Assembly (NCBI RefSeq): GCF_001189845.1
Contig: NZ_LFLZ01000023.1
Location: 61,011 to 125,010 of the forward strand
DNA from: Bradyrhizobium tropiciagri
GTDB taxonomy: Bacteria; Pseudomonadota; Alphaproteobacteria; Rhizobiales; Xanthobacteraceae
Direction: 5' to 3'
DNA length: 64,000 nt
The notes under the pieces are model-generated. The model saw only the letters and a program-made list of their open reading frames with translations. It was not told where the DNA came from and searched no databases. Shown one piece after another: positions 35,908 through 44,355 of this stretch; positions within the stretch are counted from its first letter, which is position 1; each line of letters starts with the position of its first letter. A program made the position numbers and the translations under genes.

Positions 35908-37110
35908 TCAGGCGCGCCAGTCGTAGATCCAGTCCTGTCGCGCCAGCATGCGCTCCGGACCGATGGCGCGGATCGCGAGATCGCGCGCGATCGCCAACGG
36001 TCCGCCCAGATGATAGATGCGGCCCTGCTGCCGCGCCATGCGCTGCACCTTCAGCACACGTCCGCGCCGCATCCGTGCGTAGCGCTTCAATGCGGCGGGA
36101 ATGCCTGCGGTGTTTTCGCCGGTGCAGTCGGCCAAGGCCTTGGCGAGCACGGCCGCATCCTCGATCGCCATGCCGGCGCCCTGTGCGGCAAACGGCAACA
36201 TCGCATGCGCGGCGTCGCCGATCAGTGCGACGGCGCCTTCGCTCCAGCGGCCGATATCGGGCAGGGTGAACAGTGCCCATTTGCGCCAGCCGTCGACCGC
36301 GCCGATCAGCATCCGCGCCGTGGCGGGCCAGCGCGCCGTGGCGAACGCGCCCTTGATCTCGTTGCTGTCGCCGGGCGCGCTCCAGCCCGGCCGATTCCAG
36401 GTGCCCGACACGATCGCGACCACGTTGATCTGGCGTCCGGCCGAGATCGGATAGGCCACGAGATGCGCGTCGGGCCCCATCCAGAGCTGCACGCGCGGCG
36501 CGGTGTATTCACGCGGCAGGGCGGTTGCGTCCAGCGTGCCGCGCCAGGCGATCAGGCCGGAGAATTGCGGCTGCACATCCGGAAACAAATGTCCGCGGAC
36601 CGACGACCAGATGCCGTCGGCGCCGATCAGCGCAACGGCCAATTCCTCCTGCCGTGAATTGCCGCGGCGCTGCACCACCGTCAGGCCCTTGGCGTGCTTG
36701 GTCACGTCCTCGAACTGGCAGCCGAGCCGCAGATCGATATCGGGATGGTCGTTGACGGCGGCCTGCAATGCGGCCTGCAGATCGGCGCGGTGGATCACCC
36801 AATAGGGAGCACCGGCGCGGAACTCGGCCGCCCGGCCGAGCGGCATCCGTGCGATCTCGCCGCCGGCCCGCGCGCTCAGGATGTTGACGGATTCAGGCGT
36901 GACCGCGCGCCGCGCCAGCGGCTCCTTGAGCCCGAGCTCGACCAGGATACGGCTGGCATTGGGGGAGAGCTGGATGCCGGCGCCGGCTTCCTCGAGCCGC
37001 TCGGCCTTTTCCAGCATCACGACGCGAAAGCCCTGTGCCGCCAAGGTCAACGACGCCGTCAGTCCTCCGATCCCGGCGCCAGCTACGATGACGGTTCGCG
37101 TCAGCGCCAC
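35908..37110 (-). CDS. FAD-dependent monooxygenase (salicylate hydroxylase-like)
   Basis: A 400-aa group A flavoprotein hydroxylase. The GxGxxG motif is VAGAGIGGLTASLTLAAQG at the N-terminus, the DG motif is ALIGADGIWSSVRGHLF (about 158-174), and the second FAD motif is ALIGDAAHAMLPFAAQGAG (about 290-308). The sequence resembles salicylate or 3-hydroxybenzoate hydroxylases, which use NAD(P)H and O2. No aromatic-degradation genes are adjacent, so the substrate is uncertain. A zinc-finger protein gene lies 7 nt downstream on the same strand. Confidence 0.9.
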   Translation of the reverse strand: MALTRTVIVAGAGIGGLTASLTLAAQGFRVVMLEKAERLEEAGAGIQLSPNASRILVELGLKEPLARRAVTPESVNILSARAGGEIARMPLGRAAEFRAGAPYWVIHRADLQAALQAAVNDHPDIDLRLGCQFEDVTKHAKGLTVVQRRGNSRQEELAVALIGADGIWSSVRGHLFPDVQPQFSGLIAWRGTLDATALPREYTAPRVQLWMGPDAHLVAYPISAGRQINVVAIVSGTWNRPGWSAPGDSNEIKGAFATARWPATARMLIGAVDGWRKWALFTLPDIGRWSEGAVALIGDAAHAMLPFAAQGAGMAIEDAAVLAKALADCTGENTAGIPAALKRYARMRRGRVLKVQRMARQQGRIYHLGGPLAIARDLAIRAIGPERMLARQDWIYDWRA

Positions 37111-37117
37111 GGAGCGG

Positions 37118-37363
37118 TCAGGCGACCTTGTCTTTCAGTACGCATTCCGGCGGCCGCGCTTCGCCGGCAGCAAGGTCGGGCGCGAAGCGATAGAGCGTCG
37201 AGCAGTATGGGCAGATGATCTCGCTGTCGTTGCCAAGGTCGAGGAACACGTGCGGATGATCGAACGGCGGATTGGCGCCCACGCACATGAACTCCTGCGA
37301 TCCGATCTCGATCACCGAGACGCCGGCATCGTTATGGAAGTGCGGGACGACGTGGTCGGACAT
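37118..37363 (-). CDS. Zinc-finger domain-containing protein (zf-CHCC family)
   Basis: An 81-aa protein with the CHCC zinc-finger spacing: Cys in EFMCVGANPPFDHPHVFLDL, His in the same stretch, and the CPYC pair in SEIICPYCSTLYRF. This family includes the small NDUFS6-like accessory proteins associated with complex I in alphaproteobacteria and mitochondria. ATG 37363 follows AAGGTGAGAAT. In transcription order it precedes the FAD monooxygenase, with only 7 nt between them, so they are probably co-transcribed. Confidence 0.88.
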   Translation of the reverse strand: MSDHVVPHFHNDAGVSVIEIGSQEFMCVGANPPFDHPHVFLDLGNDSEIICPYCSTLYRFAPDLAAGEARPPECVLKDKVA

Positions 37364-37612
37364 ATTCTCACCTTGGTGGCAACGATGGGCAGACGCAATC
37401 AACAGCATGCGGCATCGCGAAATGCCGCGCACCATACTGGCGGGAACAGTTGATTCCTAGAGCCCCGATGGCTCATTTGCTCATGCAAATTCGACACAAT
37501 CTTGTCGTCCCAGAGAAGCCCTTCTTTGGTCGGAGCCGTTGTGTCGCAAAAACGGCACACTATGTCCAAGGCGAACTAAACAAGGCGAATTAAACTTGAG
37601 GTTTCAAGCGGA

Positions 37613-38692
37613 ATGAACGGGGTGCGGCTCGGCGTTGCGGTGGCTGGCCTGGCGGTAAGTGCTGCCATGGGCGCGGCTATTTGGCCGCATGCCCGTGACG
37701 CCGGCGCGGTGCTGTCAGCGCGGGACGATCCCGCTGATCTCGCCGACCTCAGGGTCAATTCCGTGCTGCGCAACAACCCGGCGTTGATCAAGGACAATAT
37801 CGAGGCGGCACTCGCCTCCGGAGACGCCGATCTTGCGACCAGCTTTGTCGCGCTCGCGGGCAAGAAGAACATCGCGCTCAGTGCGGAACTCACCAAGCGC
37901 GTCGACGACGCGCGCGCCGAGCAGTCGTCCACCACGCATTTCGCCAAAGGGTTCGCCACCGGCCTTGTGACCGGCAACGCCGACGATGTCGCGAGCCTGT
38001 CCGGCACGGTCGCCGGCGACCTGTTCGTGTTCGGTGACATCAGGGATGTCGTGCGCGAGGGCAAGCACCTCGTGATGGGCGAGGACACCGACCAGCTGGT
38101 GCTCGGCCTTGCGGCCGCCGGGCTCGCCGTGACCGCGGCGACCTATGTGTCGGTCGGCGGCGCCGGGCCTCTGCGCGCCGGGCTGACGCTGGTCAAGGAC
38201 ACGCGCAAGGCGGGGCGCCTGAGCGAGGGCATGATCGAATGGGCCGGGCGCTCGACCCGCGAGATGGTCGATCAGCCGGCGCTGCGCGAAGCGGTCGCGT
38301 CCGGCTCGGTGCTTCGGCCGGCGGAAACCGCAACCGCCATTCGCGCAGCGTTCCGCGCCGAGAAGGCCGGCGCACTGGTGCGTGTCGCCAAGGACGTCGG
38401 GCGCATCGGCGAGGCGGCCGGCGTTCGCGCCGCGCGCGACACGCTGAAGGTCGCGGAGAACCCGCAGGAAATCGCGCGTGCGGCGCGCATCGCCGACGTG
38501 AAGGGCGGCCAGACCCGCGCGATCCTGAAGCTGCTCGGTCGCGGCGCACTGCTGCTTGCCGCCGGTGCATTCAATCTCTCGATGTGGGTGTTCGGCGCGC
38601 TGTTTGCGCTGTTCGGTTTCCTGTCGTCGATCAAGGCCACCACCGAGCGAACCACGGCGTGGTGGCTGAGACGAAGCAAGCGCGCCGCTTGA
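37613..38692 (+). CDS. Membrane-associated protein of unknown function
   Basis: A 359-aa alanine-rich protein. An N-terminal hydrophobic helix (GVAVAGLAVSAAMGAAIW, about 7-24) could be a signal anchor. A second hydrophobic region (LGLAAAGLAVTAATYVSVGG, about 163-182) and a C-terminal membrane segment (LLLAAGAFNLSMWVFGALFA, about 317-336) follow, with a basic tail. The intervening parts are amphipathic helices with many Ala/Arg/Asp. I recognise no family. ATG 37613 has only a weak ribosome-binding site, with two near-identical direct repeats (AAGGCGAA-TAAAC) about 20-45 nt upstream. Confidence 0.75.
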   Translation: MNGVRLGVAVAGLAVSAAMGAAIWPHARDAGAVLSARDDPADLADLRVNSVLRNNPALIKDNIEAALASGDADLATSFVALAGKKNIALSAELTKRVDDARAEQSSTTHFAKGFATGLVTGNADDVASLSGTVAGDLFVFGDIRDVVREGKHLVMGEDTDQLVLGLAAAGLAVTAATYVSVGGAGPLRAGLTLVKDTRKAGRLSEGMIEWAGRSTREMVDQPALREAVASGSVLRPAETATAIRAAFRAEKAGALVRVAKDVGRIGEAAGVRAARDTLKVAENPQEIARAARIADVKGGQTRAILKLLGRGALLLAAGAFNLSMWVFGALFALFGFLSSIKATTERTTAWWLRRSKRAA

Positions 38693-38805
38693 AGCGGCAG
38701 ATGGCTGCCACGGCTACTCTGGCGAGTATGCCCGTCCAGGGCTAAGCTTGCGGTCGCCGGTCGATCGCGAATCCCAAATCCCGATCTCAAGAAAAAACGG
38801 AATCG

Positions 38806-39561
38806 ATGATGCCGAGTTTCCACCACGGCGATGTTGAAATTGCCTATGTCGACGAAGGCGCGGGCGAACCGATCGTGCTGGTGCACGGCTTTGCCTCGAG
38901 CAAGAACGTCAACTGGATCTATCCGACCTGGGTGTCGGAGCTCGTCAAGGCCGGCCGTCGCGTCATCGCGCTCGACAATCGCGGCCACGGCGAATCCGCC
39001 AAACTCTACGATGCCGCGCAGTACGAGATCGCGATCATGGCAAGCGACGTGATCGCGCTGATGAATCATCTTGGCATCGCGCGCGCCGACATCATGGGCT
39101 ATTCGCTGGGCTCGCGGATGACCGCGATCCTGGCGCGGGAAAATCCCGAACGGGTGCGGTCGGCGATCCTCGGCGGCATCGGCATCGGGCTGATCGAGGG
39201 CGGCGGACCCGGCGAGGCCGTCGCGCTGGCGCTGGAAGCGCCGTCGCTCGACGATGTCACCGATCCGGTCGGCCGCACCTTCCGCGCCTTCGCCGATCAG
39301 ACCCGCTCCGATCGCCGCGCGCTCGCCGCCTGCCTGCGCGGCTCGCGCCGCCTGATGACGCGCGAGGAGGCCGCCGGCATCCGCGTGCCGGTTCTGATCG
39401 CGGTCGGCAGCAACGACGAGATCGCGGGCTCGGCGTCAGCGCTCGGCCGGATCATTCCGGGTTCGCAGGTGCTCGACATTCCGAACCGTGACCACATGCG
39501 GGCGGTCGGTGACAAGGTCTACAAGACCGGCGTCATCGACTTCCTGTCGCAGCGCAAATAG
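38806..39561 (+). CDS. Alpha/beta hydrolase
   Basis: A 251-aa alpha/beta-fold hydrolase. The oxyanion motif VLVHGFASSKNVNW is near the N-terminus, the nucleophile elbow is MGYSLGSRMTAIL (about 98-110), the catalytic Asp is probably in VGSNDEIAG (about 205) and the His in PNRDHMRAV (about 228). This matches a complete Ser-Asp-His triad of esterase/haloperoxidase-like proteins. Two consecutive ATG codons are possible starts (38806 or 38809). The gene converges on the broken membrane-protein gene. Confidence 0.9.
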   Translation: MMPSFHHGDVEIAYVDEGAGEPIVLVHGFASSKNVNWIYPTWVSELVKAGRRVIALDNRGHGESAKLYDAAQYEIAIMASDVIALMNHLGIARADIMGYSLGSRMTAILARENPERVRSAILGGIGIGLIEGGGPGEAVALALEAPSLDDVTDPVGRTFRAFADQTRSDRRALAACLRGSRRLMTREEAAGIRVPVLIAVGSNDEIAGSASALGRIIPGSQVLDIPNRDHMRAVGDKVYKTGVIDFLSQRK

Positions 39562-40152
39562 CTCGCCGGCTTCGTACTCAGCATCGTCCTTGGCGAAGGC
39601 ACGCGCAGCCGCGATCAGCACCACGAAGGTCGCGACCCACACCATGCGCGCGCCGTAGCGGTCGTGCGGCCCCGAGATCACGCCACAGATCGCGGCATTG
39701 CCGAGCAGTGCGAGCGTGACGGTGCCTGCCAGCAGCGTCAGATCGTCGAGCCGGCGCTGCCACAATCCGCGGCCGAACAGCAGCACGGTCAGCAGCATCG
39801 AGGCCAGCGCGACCGGCACATGGATGCGGTTGATCGCGGTGAAGTCGAGATGCCACTTCTGTTGCCGTGCCGCGCGCATCGGATCCACAGCGTCGCCAGG
39901 GTCTGGATGCCGAGGTTGAGCCAGAAGCCCGAGGTCTCGCCGGCATGGAGATAGATGCCGAACACCGTGGACCGGCTCGGCACCAGATAGCCCTCATACC
40001 AGCGCGCCAGATAGCCGCCGGTATCCCATTGGAGCAGCGGATAGCCGTTCCAGAAGGCAGGCGCGAGGAGGAGGAGGGGAATGGCGATGGTGGCGATCCA
40101 GACCGACCGGGCATCGGTCAGGCGGCCGCGTAACGTCTGGGTATTGATGATG
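39562..40152 (-). pseudogene. Remnant of a polytopic membrane protein with internal deletion
   Basis: Two membrane-protein pieces lie in different frames. The upstream piece (about 40152-39893) reads WIATIAIPLLLLAPAFWNGY, LLQWDTGGYLARWYEGYLV and FWLNLGIQTLATLWI. It has no usable start codon because TAA precedes it, then it derails. The downstream piece (about 39885-39562) reads QKWHLDFTAINRIHVPVALA, LLFGRGLWQRRLDDL and RMVWVATFVVLIAAARAFAK. They look like the N- and C-terminal ends of one larger transporter-like or glycosyltransferase-like membrane protein whose middle has been lost, with a GGATCC at the join. The C-terminal frame has no stop before the hydrolase gene end. Confidence 0.65.
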
Positions 40153-40375
40153 TTTCCCCCTTTTTATTGGGGCCGACCATGCCCAAAACCACACTGGAGA
40201 CGAAATCCGCCAATAGTTGCAGAAGCACGGCTTGATTTCGGCAAAATCCCGACCAACTCCCCTAGACGCCGGTCCGGGGGCGCAGGGGGTGGGTTTACCG
40301 TACCGAGCCTCCCGGGACGCGCTGGGTCCACCGTGCTATAACGCACATCAGAACAACCGAATTGCGAGAGCAGCT

Positions 40376-41202
40376 ATGGCAGTTCATCAGGTCAATCCGC
40401 AGGGGAGCAAGCTGGCGGCGCTCGATCCGATCTGGGATCGGATCCGCGGCGAGGCGGAAGACATCCTGCGGCGCGAGCCGGAGCTCGCGACCTTCATCTA
40501 TGCGACCGTGCTGCATCATGAGCGCCTCGAAGATTCAGTGATCCATCGCATTGCCGAGCGGCTCGACCACGCCGCGCTGTCGGGCGACCTGATCCGCCAG
40601 ACCTATGGCGAGGCGCTGCGCGACGAGCCCGATATCGGCAACGCGTTCCGCGCCGATCTCGTCGCCGTCTATGACCGCGATCCCGCGACCTCGCGCTTCA
40701 TCGACCCCTTGCTCTATTTCAAGGGCTTCCATGCGTTGCAGACCCATCGTCTGGCGCACTGGCTGCATCAGAAGGGCCGCAAGGACTTTGCCTTCTACCT
40801 GCAGAGCCGCTCCTCGGCGGTGTTCCAGACGGACATCAATCCGGCGGCCAGGATCGGCCGCGGCATCTTCCTCGATCACGCGACCGGTTTCGTCTGCGGC
40901 GAAACCGCCGTCATCGAGGACGATGTCTCGATCCTGCATGGCGTCACGCTCGGTGGCACCGGCAAGGAGAACGAGGATCGCCATCCGAAGATCCGTCACG
41001 GCGTGCTGATCGGCGCCGGCGCAAGATCCTCGGCAATATCGAGATCGGTCATTGCGCGCGCATCGCGGCGGGCTCCGTCGTGGTCAAGCCCGTGCCGCAC
41101 AACGTCACGGTCGCGGGCGTGCCGGCGAAAATCGTCGGCGAAGCCGGCTGTGCCGAGCCGTCGCGCACCATGGACCAGATGCTCAACGCGATCGGTCTTT
41201 GA
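40376..41202 (+). pseudogene. cysE: Serine acetyltransferase, single-base frameshift near the C-terminus
   Basis: Serine O-acetyltransferase makes O-acetylserine for cysteine synthesis. The frame from ATG 40376 shows the N-terminal CysE domain (WDRIRGEAEDILRREPELA, FKGFHALQTHRLAHWLHQKG) and the left-handed beta-helix with the catalytic HGVTLGGTGKENEDRHPKI. At about 41021 the frame derails after VLIGAGA. Adding one base restores KILGNIEIGHCARIAAGSVV and PVPHNVTVAGVPAKIVG through to the TGA at 41202. The span (827 nt) is one short of a multiple of three; repaired length would be 275 aa. Both hexapeptide domain and C-terminus are otherwise intact, so a sequencing error is the simpler explanation. 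Confidence 0.88.
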
Positions 41203-41340
41203 TTTCATTCGCTTTCTGATCGGCAGCGCGTTTCAGCGTGTGCGCAACATCACGTCGCCAAAGCCTGAAAAGGCTCTGGCGATCTTTGCCGTCTCGTCCT
41301 AAAACCTCCCCGAAAATCATCGACCCGATTGGAGACGGCC

Positions 41341-41553
41341 GTGGACGTTCAGGAAGTCAGGAAGCTCGACGCGTATCTGAAGCGCGTGTTCAGCAATCCC
41401 AAGATCCGCGTGGTGCCGCGGCCCAAGAAGGATGACTCCGCCGAGGTCTATATCGGCGAGGAGTTCATCGGCGTGCTGTTCGTCGACGACGAGGACGATG
41501 ATCGCTCGTTCCAGTTCCAGATGGCCATCCTGGAAGAAGATCTCGCCGAGTAA
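41341..41553 (+). CDS. DUF3126 family small protein
   Basis: A 70-aa acidic protein starting (GTG) VDVQEVRKLDAYLKRVFSNP and containing AEVYIGEEFIGVLFVDDEDD. It matches the DUF3126 family, conserved in alphaproteobacteria and of unknown function. GTG 41341 is chosen because it gives the family N-terminus and has GGAGA just upstream; an in-frame TTG at 41329 would overlap that site. It is 138 nt downstream of cysE on the same strand, an arrangement that may be conserved. Confidence 0.85.
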   Translation: MDVQEVRKLDAYLKRVFSNPKIRVVPRPKKDDSAEVYIGEEFIGVLFVDDEDDDRSFQFQMAILEEDLAE

Positions 41554-41582
41554 GGCGGAATGGCCGCGCTACCTGCCGAGCC

Positions 41583-41667
41583 GTCATTGCGAGGAGCGCA
41601 GCGACGAAGCAATCCATGCTTCCGCGTGTGCGGCTCGATGGATTGCTTCGCTTCGCTCGCAATGACG
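41583..41667. repeat. Intergenic palindromic repeat, 'GTCATTGCGAG' family, copy 4
   Basis: Starts GTCATTGCGAGGAGCGCAGC and ends GCTTCGCTCGCAATGACG, between the DUF3126 gene and the converging membrane-protein gene. It is almost the same as copy 1 at its left end. Confidence 0.85.
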
Positions 41668-41675
41668 GAAACTTA

Positions 41676-42440
41676 CTAACCCTTCGCGCTGTGCATCTGC
41701 GCGGAGAGGCGGCCCATCGCCGTGGCGATGTCGCGCCATTGCGCGAGCCAGCTGCGCGGAAAGCGGAAGGTCAGGTCGGCGCCCTCGATGCGCTGCTCGC
41801 TCAGGCACATGCCGGGTGTCGAGGTGTCGCGGGTGCAGCGCGCGACGAGCTGCGGCTCGGCTGCGGTGAACAGGTCCTCGCCGCCATAGGGCGTGCCCTC
41901 GCGGAACGCGCGCGCCGTCAAGCCGTCATCGGTATTCGCACGCTCGTCGAGATAGCGCGGGTAGATCGTGCGCAGGCGCATGTCCGGCGCGAGTGAATCG
42001 TGGTGGGCCGCGATCGACACGAAGATGCGGTCGATCGGCTGCACCTTGTCCTCGACCGTATCGGCGCTGTAGTGCTTCGGCGCGGCGGGTGCCTCCAGCG
42101 ACGGATAGAGGAAGCTCAGATCGACCCGCTCCTGCGGCCCGGAATGGCGCTGGATTTTCATGCGCACGGCCATCGTCGGCACGTTGAACAGCGTGCCGCC
42201 GACGCTGACCGGCAGCCGCGACGGATCGCTCGCCGGGACGGTCGTATAGGTCGGCCACAACAGATAGGCGACGAGCGCAATCGCGCCGGCCGCGATGACC
42301 GCCGAGGCGATGATCGGGACGAGATGCGCGCGTGGATTGCGGCGGGTGTCGCGGGCGAGATGCTGGGCGGTCGACAGAAGCGTCATGAACGAGGCAAAGA
42401 CCGGGTCGGGGATGGTCGAATCACCCGCCGAATATGCCAT
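41676..42440 (-). CDS. Single-pass membrane protein, unknown function
   Basis: A 254-aa protein with a cytoplasmic N-terminus (about 1-42), one strong membrane helix (LVPIIASAVIAAGAIALVAYLLW, about 40-62) and a periplasmic domain of about 190 residues. It reads like a beta-rich globular domain with two Cys (VARCTRDTSTPGMCLSEQR) that may form a disulfide. No family is recognised. ATG 42440 is chosen; the frame is open further upstream across the divergent promoter but with Arg-rich non-protein-like sequence. A CtrA-type box lies 81 nt upstream, shared with the divergent gene at 42608. Confidence 0.75.
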   Translation of the reverse strand: MAYSAGDSTIPDPVFASFMTLLSTAQHLARDTRRNPRAHLVPIIASAVIAAGAIALVAYLLWPTYTTVPASDPSRLPVSVGGTLFNVPTMAVRMKIQRHSGPQERVDLSFLYPSLEAPAAPKHYSADTVEDKVQPIDRIFVSIAAHHDSLAPDMRLRTIYPRYLDERANTDDGLTARAFREGTPYGGEDLFTAAEPQLVARCTRDTSTPGMCLSEQRIEGADLTFRFPRSWLAQWRDIATAMGRLSAQMHSAKG

Positions 42441-42520
42441 GAGGCGAAGAATTTCCGTACGATTCCAACGGAATCCCTCAGCGAATGGCCATGCGCAAAC
42501 GCCACGCCAGGCGAGCCCGA

Positions 42521-42535
42521 TTAACCTTTCCTTAA
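42521..42535. promoter_or_regulatory. Candidate CtrA-binding site (TTAA-N7-TTAA)
   Basis: TTAACCTTTCCTTAA matches the alphaproteobacterial CtrA consensus of two TTAA half sites 7 nt apart, including the CC after the first half site. It lies between the divergent membrane-protein genes at 42440 (minus) and 42608 (plus), 73-81 nt from each start. Either or both could be cell-cycle regulated. The match is by eye; binding is not shown. Confidence 0.55.
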
Positions 42536-42607
42536 GGATGATGTGGCGGCCGGCGGCCAATTCTGCGAAGCAGGGGTGAGTAGCCAGTTGCGTAGCGGAA
42601 GTTCCCG

Positions 42608-42937
42608 ATGTTGCCCGATACCTTGAATTCCCTGTTCTCGCTGTTGATTGGCTTTGCGTTCGCGGGCGCACTGGCGAGCGGCTATCAGGCGATGGCGGAG
42701 CGCCCGGCCGGCTTCGGCCTGCTGCAGGAGGGCGTGGCGCCGAAGACCTTCGCCGCGGTCCCGTTCCTCGTCTTCGCCGCACCCTTCATCATCATGCGCA
42801 ACACACTGCGCGGCGCACGCATCGAGCGCCGCCGTTTCGAGTTCGTGATGATGGCAACCGTCATCTCCGGCTTCTGGAGCCTGATGTCGGGCACCTTCTT
42901 CATGATGACGCTGCGCGCCGCGGGCGTGCTCGGCTGA
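42608..42937 (+). CDS. Small conserved membrane protein, unknown function
   Basis: A 109-aa protein with three likely membrane segments: LNSLFSLLIGFAFAGALASG (about 6-25), PFLVFAAPFIIMRNTL (about 52-67) and a third with VMMATVISGFWSLMSGTFFM (about 79-98). A basic loop (RGARIERRRFEF) separates the last two. It resembles alphaproteobacterial small membrane proteins of the DUF6949 kind, though I am not certain of the number. The candidate CtrA site is upstream. Confidence 0.78.
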   Translation: MLPDTLNSLFSLLIGFAFAGALASGYQAMAERPAGFGLLQEGVAPKTFAAVPFLVFAAPFIIMRNTLRGARIERRRFEFVMMATVISGFWSLMSGTFFMMTLRAAGVLG

Positions 42938-43064
42938 TCCGATCATGATCCGCGCCGGATCATCCCGGCACTTGCTTGAAACCATGTCCGCCGCTGTGCC
43001 AAGGTCACCCTGACCAGAGCTTCGGTTCTGATTGCTCAGACCACGGCCCGGATTTTTGTTTTGA

Positions 43065-43109
43065 CGCGTTTTCTTCACGCGAACCGGTGTCCACTCCGCT
43101 CGAAAACGC
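43065..43109. repeat. Palindromic repeat with GCGTTTTC/GAAAACGC ends
   Basis: GCGTTTTCTTCACGCGAACC and CACTCCGCTCGAAAACGCT are inverted ends about 45 nt apart. It ends a few bases before the GAGGAGACC ribosome-binding site of the gamma-carbonic anhydrase gene, so it forms part of the mRNA leader. This element type is widespread in Bradyrhizobium and related genomes. Confidence 0.65.
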
Positions 43110-43124
43110 TCCGAGGAGACCTTT

Positions 43125-43655
43125 ATGGCGATCTACGAACTCGACGGGCAGGGGCCCGATCTTCCCGCCGACGGCAGCTACTTCATCGCCGACAACGCCG
43201 TCGTGATCGGCAAGGTGCGCCTCAAGCCGGGAGCGAGCGTCTGGTTCGGCGCGGTGCTGCGCGGCGACAATGAGTGGATCGAGATCGGCGAGGGCTCCAA
43301 CGTCCAGGACAATTCGACTTTGCATGTCGATCCCGGCTTTCCCCTGACCATCGGCAACAACGTCACGATCGGCCACAACGCGATCGTGCATGGCTGTACG
43401 CTGGAAGACGGCGTGCTGATCGGGATGGGATCGATCGTGATGAACGGCGCGCGCATCCGGCGCGGCAGCGTGGTCGGCGCCGGCTCGGTCATCACCGAGG
43501 GCAAGGAGTTTCCGGAAAACTCCCTGATCATCGGTGCGCCCGCGCGCGCAATGCGCACGCTTGATGCCGCGCAGGCGGAAGCGTTGTCGCGGCCGGCCAA
43601 GTCCTACGCGATCAGGGGACCGCAGTACAAAGCCGGACTGAAGAAGATCGGCTAA
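43125..43655 (+). CDS. Gamma carbonic anhydrase family protein
   Basis: A 176-aa left-handed beta-helix protein of the gamma-CA/YrdA type. The metal-binding His positions are in NSTLHVD (about 67-73) and IGHNAIVHGC (about 85-94, two His). GAVLRGDNEWIEIGEGSNVQ precedes them. Members of this subgroup bind zinc but often lack measurable carbonic anhydrase activity. ATG 43125 follows GAGGAGACCTTT. The gene is monocistronic between repeat elements. Confidence 0.92.
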   Translation: MAIYELDGQGPDLPADGSYFIADNAVVIGKVRLKPGASVWFGAVLRGDNEWIEIGEGSNVQDNSTLHVDPGFPLTIGNNVTIGHNAIVHGCTLEDGVLIGMGSIVMNGARIRRGSVVGAGSVITEGKEFPENSLIIGAPARAMRTLDAAQAEALSRPAKSYAIRGPQYKAGLKKIG

Positions 43656-43713
43656 AGCATGATCCGGTTTTCCCACGCGACAAACGCGCAGCGTTTGCGC
43701 GGAGATCATGCTT
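43654..43713. repeat. 'GCATGATC' family palindromic repeat, possible bidirectional terminator
   Basis: AAGCATGATC and GATCATGCTT are inverted ends around an inner hairpin (CAAACGCGCAGCGTTTG). It overlaps the last bases of the gamma-CA stop and lies between converging genes, so it could stop transcription from both sides. Confidence 0.7.
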
Positions 43714-43731
43714 AGACAATAACTCTGGTTC

Positions 43732-43968
43732 TCAGCGCTTGCGGCCCTGCTTGCGCGCAGCCTTCGGTGCTGCGGGGATAGGCTTTGCCGCCCCTTGAAG
43801 TCTTGCGCTCTTGCGCAGCGCATCCTTCAGGTCGATCGGAATACCGTGCTTCCTGAGCAGGTCGGCGAAGGCCTCGTCTGCGAGCTCCTGCAAGGTCGCC
43901 ATCCGGTCGCGTCCAAGCTGCTTGAGCTTGTCGAAAGTATCGTCGTCAAATTCGATCAGCTTGCGCAA
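43732..43968 (-). CDS. Small ribbon-helix-helix-like protein
   Basis: A 78-aa candidate. It begins (TTG) RKLIEFDDDTFDKLKQLGRD, a short beta-strand followed by two helices (ATLQELADEAFADLLRKHG), which is the layout of ribbon-helix-helix DNA-binding proteins. A basic, Ala/Pro/Lys-rich tail follows. The start is taken as TTG 43968 because the RHH strand begins there and GGGAGC lies upstream; the longer frame is poor. No toxin gene is adjacent. The function is inferred from shape only. Confidence 0.68.
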   Translation of the reverse strand: MRKLIEFDDDTFDKLKQLGRDRMATLQELADEAFADLLRKHGIPIDLKDALRKSARLQGAAKPIPAAPKAARKQGRKR

Positions 43969-44055
43969 ATTGCATTGCTCCCAAACCTTATTGCTCCAAC
44001 GCCCGTGGGAACCGGCGTTTTGCGGACCCGTTGATGTCCGCAAGGGAGAGTTGCC

Positions 44056-44355
44056 ATGCGCAAATTATCCGCTACCGCCGCGTTCGCGACAATTGCGATT
44101 CTGCTGACGCCCGCGGCGACCGTCGCCCAAGGCACCGGGAGCGGCAACCGCTCGCCGGCCAGCCCGGCATCGCCGCAAGTCACGTCACCGCCGCCCGGCA
44201 CCAACAGCGCCGGCACCGCTCAATCTTCCGGCCGGCTCAACTCCGGTGAGGGCGTCACGACAGGCGCGGCATCGAGCGAAAGCTTCGACAAGGCGATTGC
44301 CGACGAGAACAGGTCAGTCGAGCAACGGCTGAAAGGCATCTGCCGCGGCTGTTAA
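44056..44355 (+). CDS. Small secreted protein, unknown function
   Basis: A 99-aa protein with a clear signal peptide (MRKLSATAAFATIAILLTPA, cleavage near VAQ at about residue 25). The mature part is a Ser/Pro/Gly/Thr-rich low-complexity stretch followed by a short helix (ESFDKAIADENRSVEQRLKG) and a C-terminal CRGC. Its ribosome-binding site is AAGGGAGAG. The CxxC-like end could form a disulfide or anchor. No family is recognised. Confidence 0.75.
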   Translation: MRKLSATAAFATIAILLTPAATVAQGTGSGNRSPASPASPQVTSPPPGTNSAGTAQSSGRLNSGEGVTTGAASSESFDKAIADENRSVEQRLKGICRGC

